Origin: Kaistia geumhonensis
Lineage (GTDB): Bacteria > Pseudomonadota > Alphaproteobacteria > Rhizobiales > Kaistiaceae
Length of the DNA: 64,000 bases
Assembly: GCF_030815145.1 (NCBI RefSeq)
Contig: NZ_JAUSWJ010000001.1
Location: 372,001-436,000 of the forward strand
Reading direction: 5' to 3'
Shown: piece by piece, positions 34,542 to 42,518 of the stretch
Numbering within the stretch: the first letter of the stretch is position 1
Layout of the letters: every line of letters starts with the position of its first letter
Notes under the pieces: generated by a model
What the model was told of the DNA's origin: nothing
Databases searched by the model: none
The model's input: only the letters and a program-made list of their open reading frames with translations
Translations under genes and position numbers: made by a program

Positions 34542-35281
34542 GCCTTCTCCACAGTGCCCTGCCCGTCCTCGCGGCGCTGGCGATCCTGCTGCTCGCCTGG
34601 CAGTTCGGCGCCGCGCTGCTGGGAATCCCGACCTATATCCTGCCGCGTCCGGCCGAAATCGTGGCGACGGCGATCACCAAGTCGGGGCTGCTCGGCGACG
34701 CGCTCTACGTCACGCTCGTGGAGGCCGTCGCGGGCTTCCTGATCGGCGCAGCCGCCGGCATTCTCCTCGCCGTGGTGATGATGCTCGCGCCGCCGGTCGA
34801 GGCCGTGCTGATGCCGGTCGCGATCGTCGTCAACGCAGTCCCTTCCGTCGCCTTCGTGCCGCTCGTCCTGCTGTGGTTCGGTCTCGGCATGGCGTCCAAG
34901 ATCGCGATCGGCGCGCTGGCCGTCGTCTTCGTCGTCCTGCTCAACCTGCTCGCCGGCCTGAAGCGGCCCGAGGCGGAGGCGATCAACCTGATGCGCTCCT
35001 TCGGGGCCGGTCCGGTCGGCATCCTGTTCCGCCTGCGCTTCCCCGCCGCCATGCCGCAGCTCGTCACCGGGCTGCGCGTCGGACTCGCGCGCAGCACCAT
35101 CGCGGTGATCGTCGCCGAGATGATGGGGGCCTATAGCGGCATCGGCCAGGTGATCTATCAGGCGACCGGACAGGTCGATTATCTTACGGTCTGGGCGGCG
35201 GTTTTCGTCGCCATGCTCGGCAGTCTCGCCCTCTATGGCGTGCTCGTCGCGATCGACCGCAAACTCGTATGGTGGAGATGA
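34526..35281 (+). CDS. ABC transporter permease (NitT/TauT type), second subunit
   Basis: A 251-residue BPD-type permease with about six membrane segments and an EAA-type loop around residues 145-165 (KRPEAEAINLMRSFGAG). I choose the GTG at 34526, overlapping the first permease by 16 bases, with GGAG about nine bases ahead; a TTG at 34538 (TTGA overlap) is the alternative. It is the last transport component of the operon. Confidence 0.9.
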   Translation: MASRLSLLHSALPVLAALAILLLAWQFGAALLGIPTYILPRPAEIVATAITKSGLLGDALYVTLVEAVAGFLIGAAAGILLAVVMMLAPPVEAVLMPVAIVVNAVPSVAFVPLVLLWFGLGMASKIAIGALAVVFVVLLNLLAGLKRPEAEAINLMRSFGAGPVGILFRLRFPAAMPQLVTGLRVGLARSTIAVIVAEMMGAYSGIGQVIYQATGQVDYLTVWAAVFVAMLGSLALYGVLVAIDRKLVWWR

Positions 35282-36072
35282 CGATGGCGCCCTTCCCGGC
35301 CAACAACGATCCGGCGCTCGAGATCGGGACGACGAGCGAAGCGGCGCTGCGCATCCAACTCGCCGCCTGCTTTCGCCTCATCGCCCATTTCAACATGGAC
35401 GACCTCATCTACAACCACATCTCGGTCCGCCTGCCCGGTCCGGAGCATCACTTCCTGATCAACCCCTACGGTTTGCTCTTCTCCGAGATCGACGCGTCGT
35501 GCTTCGTGAAGATCGACCTCGACGGCAACAAGATCGAGCCGAGCCACTACGAGGTGAACCGCGCCGGCTTTGTCATCCACAGCGCGGTCCATTCGGGCCG
35601 GGAGGATGCGCTCTGCGTGCTGCACACCCATTCCGAAGCGGCGACCGCGATCTCGGCGCTCGCCGAAGGGCTGCTGCCGGTCAGCCAGTTCGCCATGCGC
35701 TATCAGGGCCATATGGGCGTCCACGACTACGAGGGCGTCGCGATCGATACCGACGAGCGGCAGCGGCTCATCGACGATATCGGGCCGCACAACACGCTCA
35801 TCCTGCGCAATCACGGCGTCCTCACCTGCGGGCGGACGATCCAGGAGGCGTTCATCCTCATGTATTACTTCGAGAAGGCCGCGCGGGTGCAGCTCATGGC
35901 GCAGACAGGCGTCGCGGGCGGCGCGCATCTGGCGCTGCCTGCGGACGCGATCACCGACAAGGCCGCGCGCCAGTTCAACGACCATCACGGCGACATCCTC
36001 GCGCCCGGCACGCGCGAATGGCCTGCCTTCATCCGCATGCTCGACCGGATCGATCCGGGCTATCGCAACTGA
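35278..36072 (+). CDS. Class II aldolase/adducin family protein
   Basis: A 264-residue zinc-dependent class II aldolase-like protein. The zinc ligands are in VLHTHSEAATA (two His near residue 118) and LRNHGVLTCG near 183. The family covers fuculose-1-phosphate aldolase, ribulose-5-phosphate epimerase and decarboxylating enzymes. The ATG at 35278 overlaps the permease stop (ATGA); the ATG at 35284 has better spacing from GGAG and is also plausible. As the only non-transport enzyme on this arm, it may process the sugar part released by the nucleoside hydrolase. Confidence 0.88.
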   Translation: MTMAPFPANNDPALEIGTTSEAALRIQLAACFRLIAHFNMDDLIYNHISVRLPGPEHHFLINPYGLLFSEIDASCFVKIDLDGNKIEPSHYEVNRAGFVIHSAVHSGREDALCVLHTHSEAATAISALAEGLLPVSQFAMRYQGHMGVHDYEGVAIDTDERQRLIDDIGPHNTLILRNHGVLTCGRTIQEAFILMYYFEKAARVQLMAQTGVAGGAHLALPADAITDKAARQFNDHHGDILAPGTREWPAFIRMLDRIDPGYRN

Positions 36073-36166
36073 GGTGGCAGGCGTTGAATGCAACCGGGCA
36101 TCGTGCCAATACAACTTCTTCCGGCCTGACCTCCTCCACCGGCTCACCAGACCAGCGACGGACATC

Positions 36167-36895
36167 ATGACAGCGCGCGAAACCACTGCCGGCCATGACG
36201 AGGAACCGTCAGCCGTTCGCGGCCGCGGCAGCACGCTGTCCGAGGATCTTCGCAGCGCGCTGGAAGAGATGATCGTTTCCGGCCAGTTGCAGCCGGGCGA
36301 GCGGCTCGACGAGGCGGAGATCGCGGCGAAGTTCAAGGTGTCGCGCACGCCGGTTCGCGAGGCGCTGAAGGCGCTGATCGCCACCGGCCTCGTCGAAGTA
36401 AAGAGCCGTCAGGGCGTGACGGTCGCGACCATCTCCATCCCGATCCTGCTCGAGATGTTCGAGATGATGGCGGCCCTTGAAGGGCTCTGCGCCAAGCTCG
36501 CTGCAAGGCGCGCGACGTCGACGGAGAAGGCCAATCTCCGGGCCATCCACTCCCGGCTGGTCGAGGCGCTCGACGCCAGCGAGCCGGAGCTGTTCTACGC
36601 CATCAACCAGCAGTTCCACGACGCCCTCTACGACGCCGCCCACACGCATTTTCTCGCCGGGCAGACCCGCGCGCTTCGCCGCCGCGTCGCCGCCTATCGG
36701 CGGCATGTCACCCACCAGCCCGGCCGCATGGCGGCAACCATCGGCGAGCATCAGCGCATTCTCGACGCCATCGAGCGCGCCGATGCCGAGGCGGCTTTCC
36801 GCGCCGCCAGCGAGCATGTGAATCTGCTCGGCGACGACATGGCCGATTTCATCTCGTCGCTGCCGCCGGCCCTGACGCAGGCGTCCTCAGGCTGA
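36167..36895 (+). CDS. GntR family transcriptional regulator with FCD domain
   Basis: A 242-residue regulator. The winged HTH lies at about residues 25-95 (LDEAEIAAKFKVSRTPVREALKAL), and an all-helical FCD ligand-binding domain at about 105-230 contains the metal-contacting Asp/His positions (EHQRILDAIERAD). It is the last gene of the importer operon, 94 bases after the aldolase. It probably controls both arms of the divergon in response to a carboxylic-acid or heterocycle ligand. Confidence 0.92.
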   Translation: MTARETTAGHDEEPSAVRGRGSTLSEDLRSALEEMIVSGQLQPGERLDEAEIAAKFKVSRTPVREALKALIATGLVEVKSRQGVTVATISIPILLEMFEMMAALEGLCAKLAARRATSTEKANLRAIHSRLVEALDASEPELFYAINQQFHDALYDAAHTHFLAGQTRALRRRVAAYRRHVTHQPGRMAATIGEHQRILDAIERADAEAAFRAASEHVNLLGDDMADFISSLPPALTQASSG

Positions 36896-36941
36896 AACCC
36901 GGCCGCGAAAAAGGCCTTCTCCCCTTGGGAGCGGGTCAGGG

Positions 36942-37790
36942 CTAAGGACTTGGCCCGCCAAAGCCTTCCTGCTCCAGAACACCGAGCAGAAGCCCGTTGA
37001 ACGCGTCGGGTGCCTCCATCATCGGGAAATGGCCCGGACCTTCCATGAGAACGATCTCGAGATGTTCGAGGTCGAGCAGTTCGTTACGGCGGGCCAGCAT
37101 CGCGGAATTGATCGCGACGGCGCGGACGCCGGGTAGAGGCCAGACCGCGGCGATGTCCCAGCCAAGCAGTGCCTCAAGGACGCCGAGCGCGGCCGCGGGA
37201 TCGGTCGCTGCCATGGCTTCCGCGATCATGGCCTGCAAGGCGGGATCGACCTCATCGCCGGTGATCGCGCCGATCATGCCCCGCATGCGGCCGGCGAAGT
37301 CCTCCCTGAAACCGCCGACCCGGGCGGCGATCTCCTCCCGAGACCGAACGGCGTAGAACATCGCTTCCGTGAAGGTGTCGACCCCGACGAGCAGGCGGCA
37401 GCGGTCGCCGAGCAGTCTCGCTGCCTCGATCGCGACGGCGCCACCCATGGAATGGCCGACCAGCACGACCTCACCTGCCTCGAGCGCGTCGGCGACCGCG
37501 ACGATATCCGCGCCGAAAGTTTCGATGGACCAAGCACCTGAGGGGCGCTGCGGATCGGCATCGCCATGGCCGGGGAGATCGGGCGCCGCCACCCGGAAAT
37601 GGCGCGAAAGCGGGCCGATCTGCGCCGACCAGAAATCCTGCCGGCAGGACCAGCCATGGACGAGGATGACGAGCGGTTCGCCTTCGCCGGCAACGAGCAC
37701 AGGGATGCGGGCGCCATCGAGCGCGGCGATTGTTATCGACGATGGTTTTTCAACGTTCTTCAACAAACGAGGACGTTCTGCGCGTGACAT
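36942..37790 (-). CDS. Alpha/beta hydrolase
   Basis: A 282-residue alpha/beta-hydrolase. The oxyanion motif is LVHGWSCRQDFW near residue 45, the nucleophile is LVGHSMGGAVA (Ser near 113), and the acid/His region ends GPGHFPMMEAPDAF near 262. No signal peptide. It is convergent with the GntR gene, with 46 bases between them containing GGCC...GGCC and TCCC-CTT-GGGA pairings but no clear terminator. It is divergent from the PPC-domain gene and so may share its control. Substrate unknown. Confidence 0.85.
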   Translation of the reverse strand: MSRAERPRLLKNVEKPSSITIAALDGARIPVLVAGEGEPLVILVHGWSCRQDFWSAQIGPLSRHFRVAAPDLPGHGDADPQRPSGAWSIETFGADIVAVADALEAGEVVLVGHSMGGAVAIEAARLLGDRCRLLVGVDTFTEAMFYAVRSREEIAARVGGFREDFAGRMRGMIGAITGDEVDPALQAMIAEAMAATDPAAALGVLEALLGWDIAAVWPLPGVRAVAINSAMLARRNELLDLEHLEIVLMEGPGHFPMMEAPDAFNGLLLGVLEQEGFGGPSP

Positions 37791-37897
37791 CGCCTTGCCG
37801 GACTGGTTGCATGGACCTCGACATTAGGACGCGCGCATGCGGCCTTCCTGCCCAAAGCATCGGCACGCGAAGGCTGCAATTTCCGCATGGAGCGGCC

Positions 37898-37926
37898 TTG
37901 ACCGTCCTTATCCACGAGACGGATAG
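37898..37926 (+). promoter_or_regulatory. Candidate sigma-70-type promoter of the PPC/ECF operon
   Basis: TTGACC (37898-37903) followed after 17 bases by GGATAG (37921-37926). A transcript would begin near 37933, about 15 bases before the ATG at 37948. A TTGCATACAG motif at 37927-37936, similar to sites upstream of other operons here, overlaps the expected start. Confidence 0.35.
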
Positions 37927-37947
37927 TTGCATACAGAAATTGCTGAA

Positions 37948-38400
37948 ATGGACACGATCGAAATGACCGCAGCCCAGCTTCCCGCCCCGCTCGTCAGTGG
38001 CGGTCGCTTCTATGCGATGCGCCTGAAGCCGGGCGAGGATGTGCTGGACACGCTGCAAGCCTTCGTCGCCGCCAACGACATGAAGGCAGCCGCGATCGTC
38101 ACCGTCGTCGGCAGCCTCACCCATGCGATGATCCGCTACGCGGCGCAGCCGGTCGGCGCGCTTCGCGAAGGGCTGTTCGAGATCGTCTCCATGATCGGGA
38201 CCGTCGAGGCGACGGGTAATCACGTCCACATCTCCTGCTCCGACGAAAAGGGCGACATGTTCGGCGGCCACATGCTCTCCGGCTGCCTCACCCGCACGAC
38301 CTGCGAGATCGTGCTGGTCGAACTGACGGACTTCGCCTTCTCGCGCGAATACTGCCCGATCTCGACCTGGGACGAACTCGTCGTCTCCGCGCGCAGCTGA
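37948..38400 (+). CDS. PPC (DUF296) domain protein
   Basis: A 150-residue protein made almost entirely of one PPC domain. Conserved features are GEDVLDTLQAFVAAND (about residues 30-45), VVGSLTHAMIRYA, and the closing NHVHISCSDEKG with GGHMLSG (about 95-115). In plants this domain sits in AT-hook proteins; bacterial stand-alone versions are trimeric and of unknown function. ATG 37948 is chosen because it lies just downstream of the candidate promoter; a TTG at 37927 and an ATG at 37963 are alternatives. It precedes the ECF genes by 58 bases. Confidence 0.8.
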   Translation: MDTIEMTAAQLPAPLVSGGRFYAMRLKPGEDVLDTLQAFVAANDMKAAAIVTVVGSLTHAMIRYAAQPVGALREGLFEIVSMIGTVEATGNHVHISCSDEKGDMFGGHMLSGCLTRTTCEIVLVELTDFAFSREYCPISTWDELVVSARS

Positions 38401-38458
38401 GGGCGGATCGCGCCATGGCCGCTCTCCTCGCCTTCCACCTCGCGACGGGCTTTCGCCG

Positions 38459-39241
38459 ATGAGCGCCGGCAAGGCCGGGCAGCCAAGCCTGCTCTTCACG
38501 CCGGGCGAAAGCCTGCTGCACAGGGCGAACCCGATCACCTCGCTGGCCCTGATGCTTTGGATGATCTCCGCGGCGGCGGTGTTGCCGACGATCGGCACCA
38601 CGATGCTGACGGCCGCGGCGATCATCGTCAGCCTCGTGACCGGGGTCGGCAAGCGGGCGGTGAAGCGGCTCCTGCTCACCATGACGCCCATCGGCGTCGC
38701 GCTCGTCGTCGTCCATGGCCTTCTCATCGAGCGGCCGGATTTCTACGATCACGGGCTCATCTCCATCAGTCCGAGCGGGCTCGACTATGCGCTGAAGGTC
38801 TTCATGCGCGTCGCCGCGATGCTGATGGCGACGCTGCTCTTCGTGACGACGACCCACCCGGCCGACATGCTGAAGGCCCTCGACCAGCGCGGCGTACCGC
38901 CCGGCGTCGGCTATCTGGTCGCCAGCCCGCTGTTGCTCATCGAACCGTTCTCCGACCGGGCGAAGGCGATCCGCGATGCGCAGCGCGTGCGCGGGCTCGA
39001 CATGACCGGATCTTGGAAAGCGCGCATCAAGGCGCTGCCTGTGCTCCTCATCCCGCTCATCACGCTCGCCCTGTCGGATCTCGACCAGCGCGCCTCGGTG
39101 CTCTCCGGCCGCGCCTTCCGCGCGCTGCCGCGCCGGACCGTGATCAACGCGCCGCACGATTCGACCTTCCAGCTCTGGCTCCGCCGCCTGCTCTTCGCGC
39201 TCGCCGTGCTCCAACTCGGGATTCCGCTGCTGTGGCGCTGA
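38459..39241 (+). CDS. ECF transporter T component (EcfT/CbiQ-like transmembrane protein)
   Basis: A 260-residue membrane coupling protein with about five to six hydrophobic segments. The two cytoplasmic ATPase-contacting motifs of EcfT are visible as DAQRVRGLD near residue 178 and SGRAFRA near 218. The T component links the two ATPases to a substrate-binding S component. No S component is found next to it or elsewhere in the window. It overlaps the first ATPase by ten bases. Confidence 0.88.
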   Translation: MSAGKAGQPSLLFTPGESLLHRANPITSLALMLWMISAAAVLPTIGTTMLTAAAIIVSLVTGVGKRAVKRLLLTMTPIGVALVVVHGLLIERPDFYDHGLISISPSGLDYALKVFMRVAAMLMATLLFVTTTHPADMLKALDQRGVPPGVGYLVASPLLLIEPFSDRAKAIRDAQRVRGLDMTGSWKARIKALPVLLIPLITLALSDLDQRASVLSGRAFRALPRRTVINAPHDSTFQLWLRRLLFALAVLQLGIPLLWR

Positions 39242-40083
39242 TCGACGTCGCCGACCTCGCCTTCCGCTTCCCGCGCGCGGAAAAGCTCGTGCTCGACGGG
39301 ATCACCCTGTCGATCGAGGCCGGGGAGCGGGTCGCGATCCTCGCCCCGAACGCCGCCGGAAAGACAACCCTCGCCCGCTGGCTCTCGGGCCTGCTGCCCG
39401 AGGGCGTGCTGACCGCGGAGCGCGGCCATGTCGCGATGGCCGGGAAACCCTTCGCGGAATGGTCGGTCGCCGATCGCGCCACGGCGATCCAGTTCGTCGG
39501 CCAGGTGCCGTCGCAGCAGCTTACCGGCTGCGCCTTCACCGTCTACGAGGAGATCGCCTTCGGCCCCTGCAATCTCGCTCTGCCGGAAGCGGAGGTGCGG
39601 GCACGGGTCGACGAGGCGCTGACGATCTGCAATCTCCGCCATCTCGCATCGCGCGATCCCTTCACCCTTTCGGGCGGCGAGACGCAGCGGCTGTCGATCG
39701 CGGCGGCGCTCGCCATGAAGCCGCGTGTCTTGGTGCTCGACGAGCCGACGTCGAACCTCGACCCGGAATCGCGCGACGATCTCCTGGCGCAGCTCGATCT
39801 CCTGCCGGGCGGCCTGACGATCATCGTGCTCGAGGTCGCGCTCAGGCCGTCGCTGGCGCTGGCGAAGCGCTTCCTGCTTCTCGACGAGGGCCGGATCGTC
39901 GCCGACGGCACCGCCTCGGAAGTGCTCAACGATCCGCGCTGCATCGAGACGCTCGGCATGACGGCCGTCACCGAGGCCGCTTACCGCCTTCGCGACGCGG
40001 GCCGCTGGCCGGAGGCGACGCCGCTGCCGCTCACCCTCGACCAGGCCCTCGACAGTTTCGGAGCGCCCCGTGCTCACGGTTGA
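39232..40083 (+). CDS. ECF transporter ATPase, first subunit (degenerate Walker A and switch position)
   Basis: A 283-residue ABC ATPase starting at a GTG that overlaps the T-component gene. Walker A reads A38-P-N-A-A-G-K44-T-T, with Ala in place of the first Gly. The signature LSGGETQR near residue 145 and Walker B LVLDEPTSNLD near 167 are canonical. The segment after Walker B reads IIVLEVALRP where the switch His would be expected. The changed elements lie in the nucleotide site formed by this subunit's own P-loop. Confidence 0.9.
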   Translation: MALIDVADLAFRFPRAEKLVLDGITLSIEAGERVAILAPNAAGKTTLARWLSGLLPEGVLTAERGHVAMAGKPFAEWSVADRATAIQFVGQVPSQQLTGCAFTVYEEIAFGPCNLALPEAEVRARVDEALTICNLRHLASRDPFTLSGGETQRLSIAAALAMKPRVLVLDEPTSNLDPESRDDLLAQLDLLPGGLTIIVLEVALRPSLALAKRFLLLDEGRIVADGTASEVLNDPRCIETLGMTAVTEAAYRLRDAGRWPEATPLPLTLDQALDSFGAPRAHG

Positions 40084-40873
40084 CGACGTCACCTTCGCCT
40101 ACGCCCCCGGCGCGCCGGTTCTCTCCGATGTCACCTTCCACGTGCCGCCCGGCCAAGTGGTCGCCATCGTCGGCCGCAACGGCGCCGGCAAGAGCACGCT
40201 GCTGCGGCTCCTGAACGGGCTCTACCAGCCGGAGAGCGGCGCCATCGTCGTCAACGGCAACGCGACCTCGGATACCCCGGTCCATCTTCTCGCCCGGTCG
40301 ATCGGCACCGTGTTCCAGGCGCCGGAGCAGCAGATCTTCAACGCCAAGGTCATCGACGAGATCGCCTTCGGGCCGAAGCAGCTCGGCCTCACCGGCAAGG
40401 CGCTCGACGAGCGCGTCGCGGATGTTCTCCAGCGGATCGGGCTCGCCGGAGAGGCGGAGACGCATCCCCTCGACATCGACGCCTCGGCGCGCCGCATGGT
40501 GGCCATCGGCTCTGTGCTCGCCATGCAGCCGCCGGTGCTGCTGCTCGACGAGGCGCAGCGCGGCCTCGACAAGGTGGCCATCGACCGGCTCGCCACGATC
40601 ATCGCCGACGAGAAGGCGCGCGGGACCACGGTGCTGCTCGTCTGCCACGACATGGATTTCGTCGCGCGCAATGCCGACCGCGTGCTCGGCCTCGCCAAGG
40701 GGCGGCTCGCCGCCGACCGTCCGACGGAGGCGTTCTTTACCGATGCGGCGCTGACCGCGGAGGTCGGCGTCGAGGTTCCGGACATGGTTTCGCTGTCCGC
40801 CGCGCTGGGTCTTGCGCCGACACTGTCGCCGGAGCGCTTCGCGGCGGCGTGGATGGCGCGAAACGAGGCTTGA
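40070..40873 (+). CDS. ECF transporter ATPase, second subunit (degenerate ABC signature)
   Basis: A 267-residue ABC ATPase. Walker A GRNGAGKST (about residues 35-43) and the switch His in VCHDM are canonical. The ABC signature, expected as LSGGQ, reads I-D-A-S-A (about residues 136-140), and Walker B is LLLDEAQRGLD. It starts at a GTG overlapping the first ATPase by 14 bases. With its partner it forms a heterodimer with one consensus and one degenerate nucleotide site. Confidence 0.9.
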   Translation: MLTVDDVTFAYAPGAPVLSDVTFHVPPGQVVAIVGRNGAGKSTLLRLLNGLYQPESGAIVVNGNATSDTPVHLLARSIGTVFQAPEQQIFNAKVIDEIAFGPKQLGLTGKALDERVADVLQRIGLAGEAETHPLDIDASARRMVAIGSVLAMQPPVLLLDEAQRGLDKVAIDRLATIIADEKARGTTVLLVCHDMDFVARNADRVLGLAKGRLAADRPTEAFFTDAALTAEVGVEVPDMVSLSAALGLAPTLSPERFAAAWMARNEA

Positions 40874-41034
40874 CGGTACGTGCGGGCCCCGCTTAGCTAT
40901 CGCAGTGCAGCATCGGACCCGAAAACGGGAGAGGCTGTGCCGCGGGAAGAGACCAGCTTCGTTCTCATTCGTTCCCCGATTGCGAAGGGCAGCAAGCCTG
41001 GCGTCGGCATCCAGCTCGGAAAGCAGGATCCGCC

Positions 41035-42513
41035 ATGGTGAAAGACGGCAAGCGCCACCTCGTCAGCCTTCGTGACAGCCGCACGATCTATATCGACGGC
41101 CGCAAGGTCTCCGACGTCACGACCGACAACGCCTTTGCGAACGCCGTCGCGACCTCGGCGCGCTTCTACGACTACCAGGCGGATGCCGCGAATATCGAGG
41201 CGATGACCTTCCGCTCGCCCAAGACGGGCGACGCGGTCAGCCGCGCCTGGCAGCTGCCGCGCAATCACCGCGAGCTCGTCGAGCGGCGCGAGGCGCTGAC
41301 GCGCTGGGCGGCGATGACCTGCGGCATGGTCGGCCGCTCGCCGGATCACGTCGCCTCGACGCTGGTCGGCTTCCGCATGGGCCTGCCCGCCTTCCGCGAC
41401 AACGACCCGGCCCGCGCCGCTGCCGTCGAATCCTATTTCGACTACGCCCGCGACAACGACCTCTACCTCTCCTACGTCATCATCAATCCGCAGTCGGACA
41501 AGGCGAAATCGGCGAGCGGCCAGCCCGACGCGCATCTCGTCGCCTCGGTCGTCGACGAGGATTCCGAGGGCATCACCATCCGCGGCGCCAAGATGCTGGC
41601 GACAAGCGGCATCATGGCCAACGAGATCCTGGTCTCGGGCTTCAACGCCCTGCAGGCCGGCGACGAGGCCTATGCCTTCACCGCCGTGACGCCGGTCGGC
41701 ACCAAGGGCCTCACGCTCATGTCGCGCCGCAGCTACGAGCAGGCGGCGACCTCGACCTTCGACTATCCGCTCTCCAGCCAGTTCGACGAGAACGACGCCG
41801 TCGTCTATTTCGACGACGTGAAGATCCCCTGGGACCGCGTGTTCGTCTTCAAGGACCTGAAGATGGCGCAGGCGCAGTGGCACGACACGCGCGCCCATGT
41901 CATTCAGAACTACCAGTGCATGATCCGCCTGATGGTGAAGCTGAAATTCCTGCTCGGCCTCGCCCGCAAGATCGCCGAGATCAACAACATCATCAACTTC
42001 CCGCAGGTGCGCGAGACGCTCGGCCTCGTCGCCGCCAAGGTCAACAATATCGAGGCGCTGATCGTCGCGATGGAGGCGGCCGGCGAGAGCTTCAACGGCT
42101 TCTACGTCCCGAACCGCACCATGCTCTGCACGGCGCAGGTCATCGCGCAGACCACCTATCCCGAGATCGTCGAGGCGATCCGTACGCTTTCCGGCGGCGG
42201 CATGATCATGGTGCCCTCGTCGGAAGCGGATTTCGAGACGCCCGAGACCCGCGCGATCATCGAGAAGACGCAGCGTTCGGTCGTCACCACGTCGGAAGGC
42301 CGCGTCAAGCTGATGAAGCTCGCCTGGGACGCGGTCGGCTCCGAGTTCGGCTCGCGCCACCTGCAATACGAGATGTTCTATTCGGGCCCGACCTTCGTCA
42401 CGCGCGGCAACTCGTTCCGCTTCTTCGACTGGGACGGCGTGAAGGGATTCGTCGACGGCTTCATGGACACCTATGCGCTGCCGGGCGAAGCGCTGCGTCC
42501 GGCGGCGGAGTGA
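41035..42513 (+). CDS. HpaB-family reduced-flavin monooxygenase (4-hydroxyphenylacetate 3-hydroxylase-like)
   Basis: A 492-residue protein of the HpaB/PvcC/TftD acyl-CoA-dehydrogenase-like fold, the usual length. It uses FADH2 supplied by a partner reductase to hydroxylate a ring. Recognisable segments are SLRDSRTIYIDGRKVSDV at residues 10-27, AAMTCGMVGRSPDH near 98, DEDSEGITIRGAKMLATS near 178 and YFDDVKIPWDRVFV near 262. An HpaC-like reductase lies five genes downstream (46137). Phenols are the classic substrates, but the neighbouring enzymes suggest a hydroxylated N-heterocycle. A 161-base gap upstream could hold a promoter. Confidence 0.92.
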   Translation: MVKDGKRHLVSLRDSRTIYIDGRKVSDVTTDNAFANAVATSARFYDYQADAANIEAMTFRSPKTGDAVSRAWQLPRNHRELVERREALTRWAAMTCGMVGRSPDHVASTLVGFRMGLPAFRDNDPARAAAVESYFDYARDNDLYLSYVIINPQSDKAKSASGQPDAHLVASVVDEDSEGITIRGAKMLATSGIMANEILVSGFNALQAGDEAYAFTAVTPVGTKGLTLMSRRSYEQAATSTFDYPLSSQFDENDAVVYFDDVKIPWDRVFVFKDLKMAQAQWHDTRAHVIQNYQCMIRLMVKLKFLLGLARKIAEINNIINFPQVRETLGLVAAKVNNIEALIVAMEAAGESFNGFYVPNRTMLCTAQVIAQTTYPEIVEAIRTLSGGGMIMVPSSEADFETPETRAIIEKTQRSVVTTSEGRVKLMKLAWDAVGSEFGSRHLQYEMFYSGPTFVTRGNSFRFFDWDGVKGFVDGFMDTYALPGEALRPAAE

Positions 42514-42518
42514 GCGAG

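Noticed and set aside
41035-42513. Classical 4-hydroxyphenylacetate degradation (hpa) cluster
   Set aside because: Apart from the HpaB- and HpaC-like pair none of the homoprotocatechuate ring-cleavage genes is present; the neighbours are amidohydrolases and amidases.
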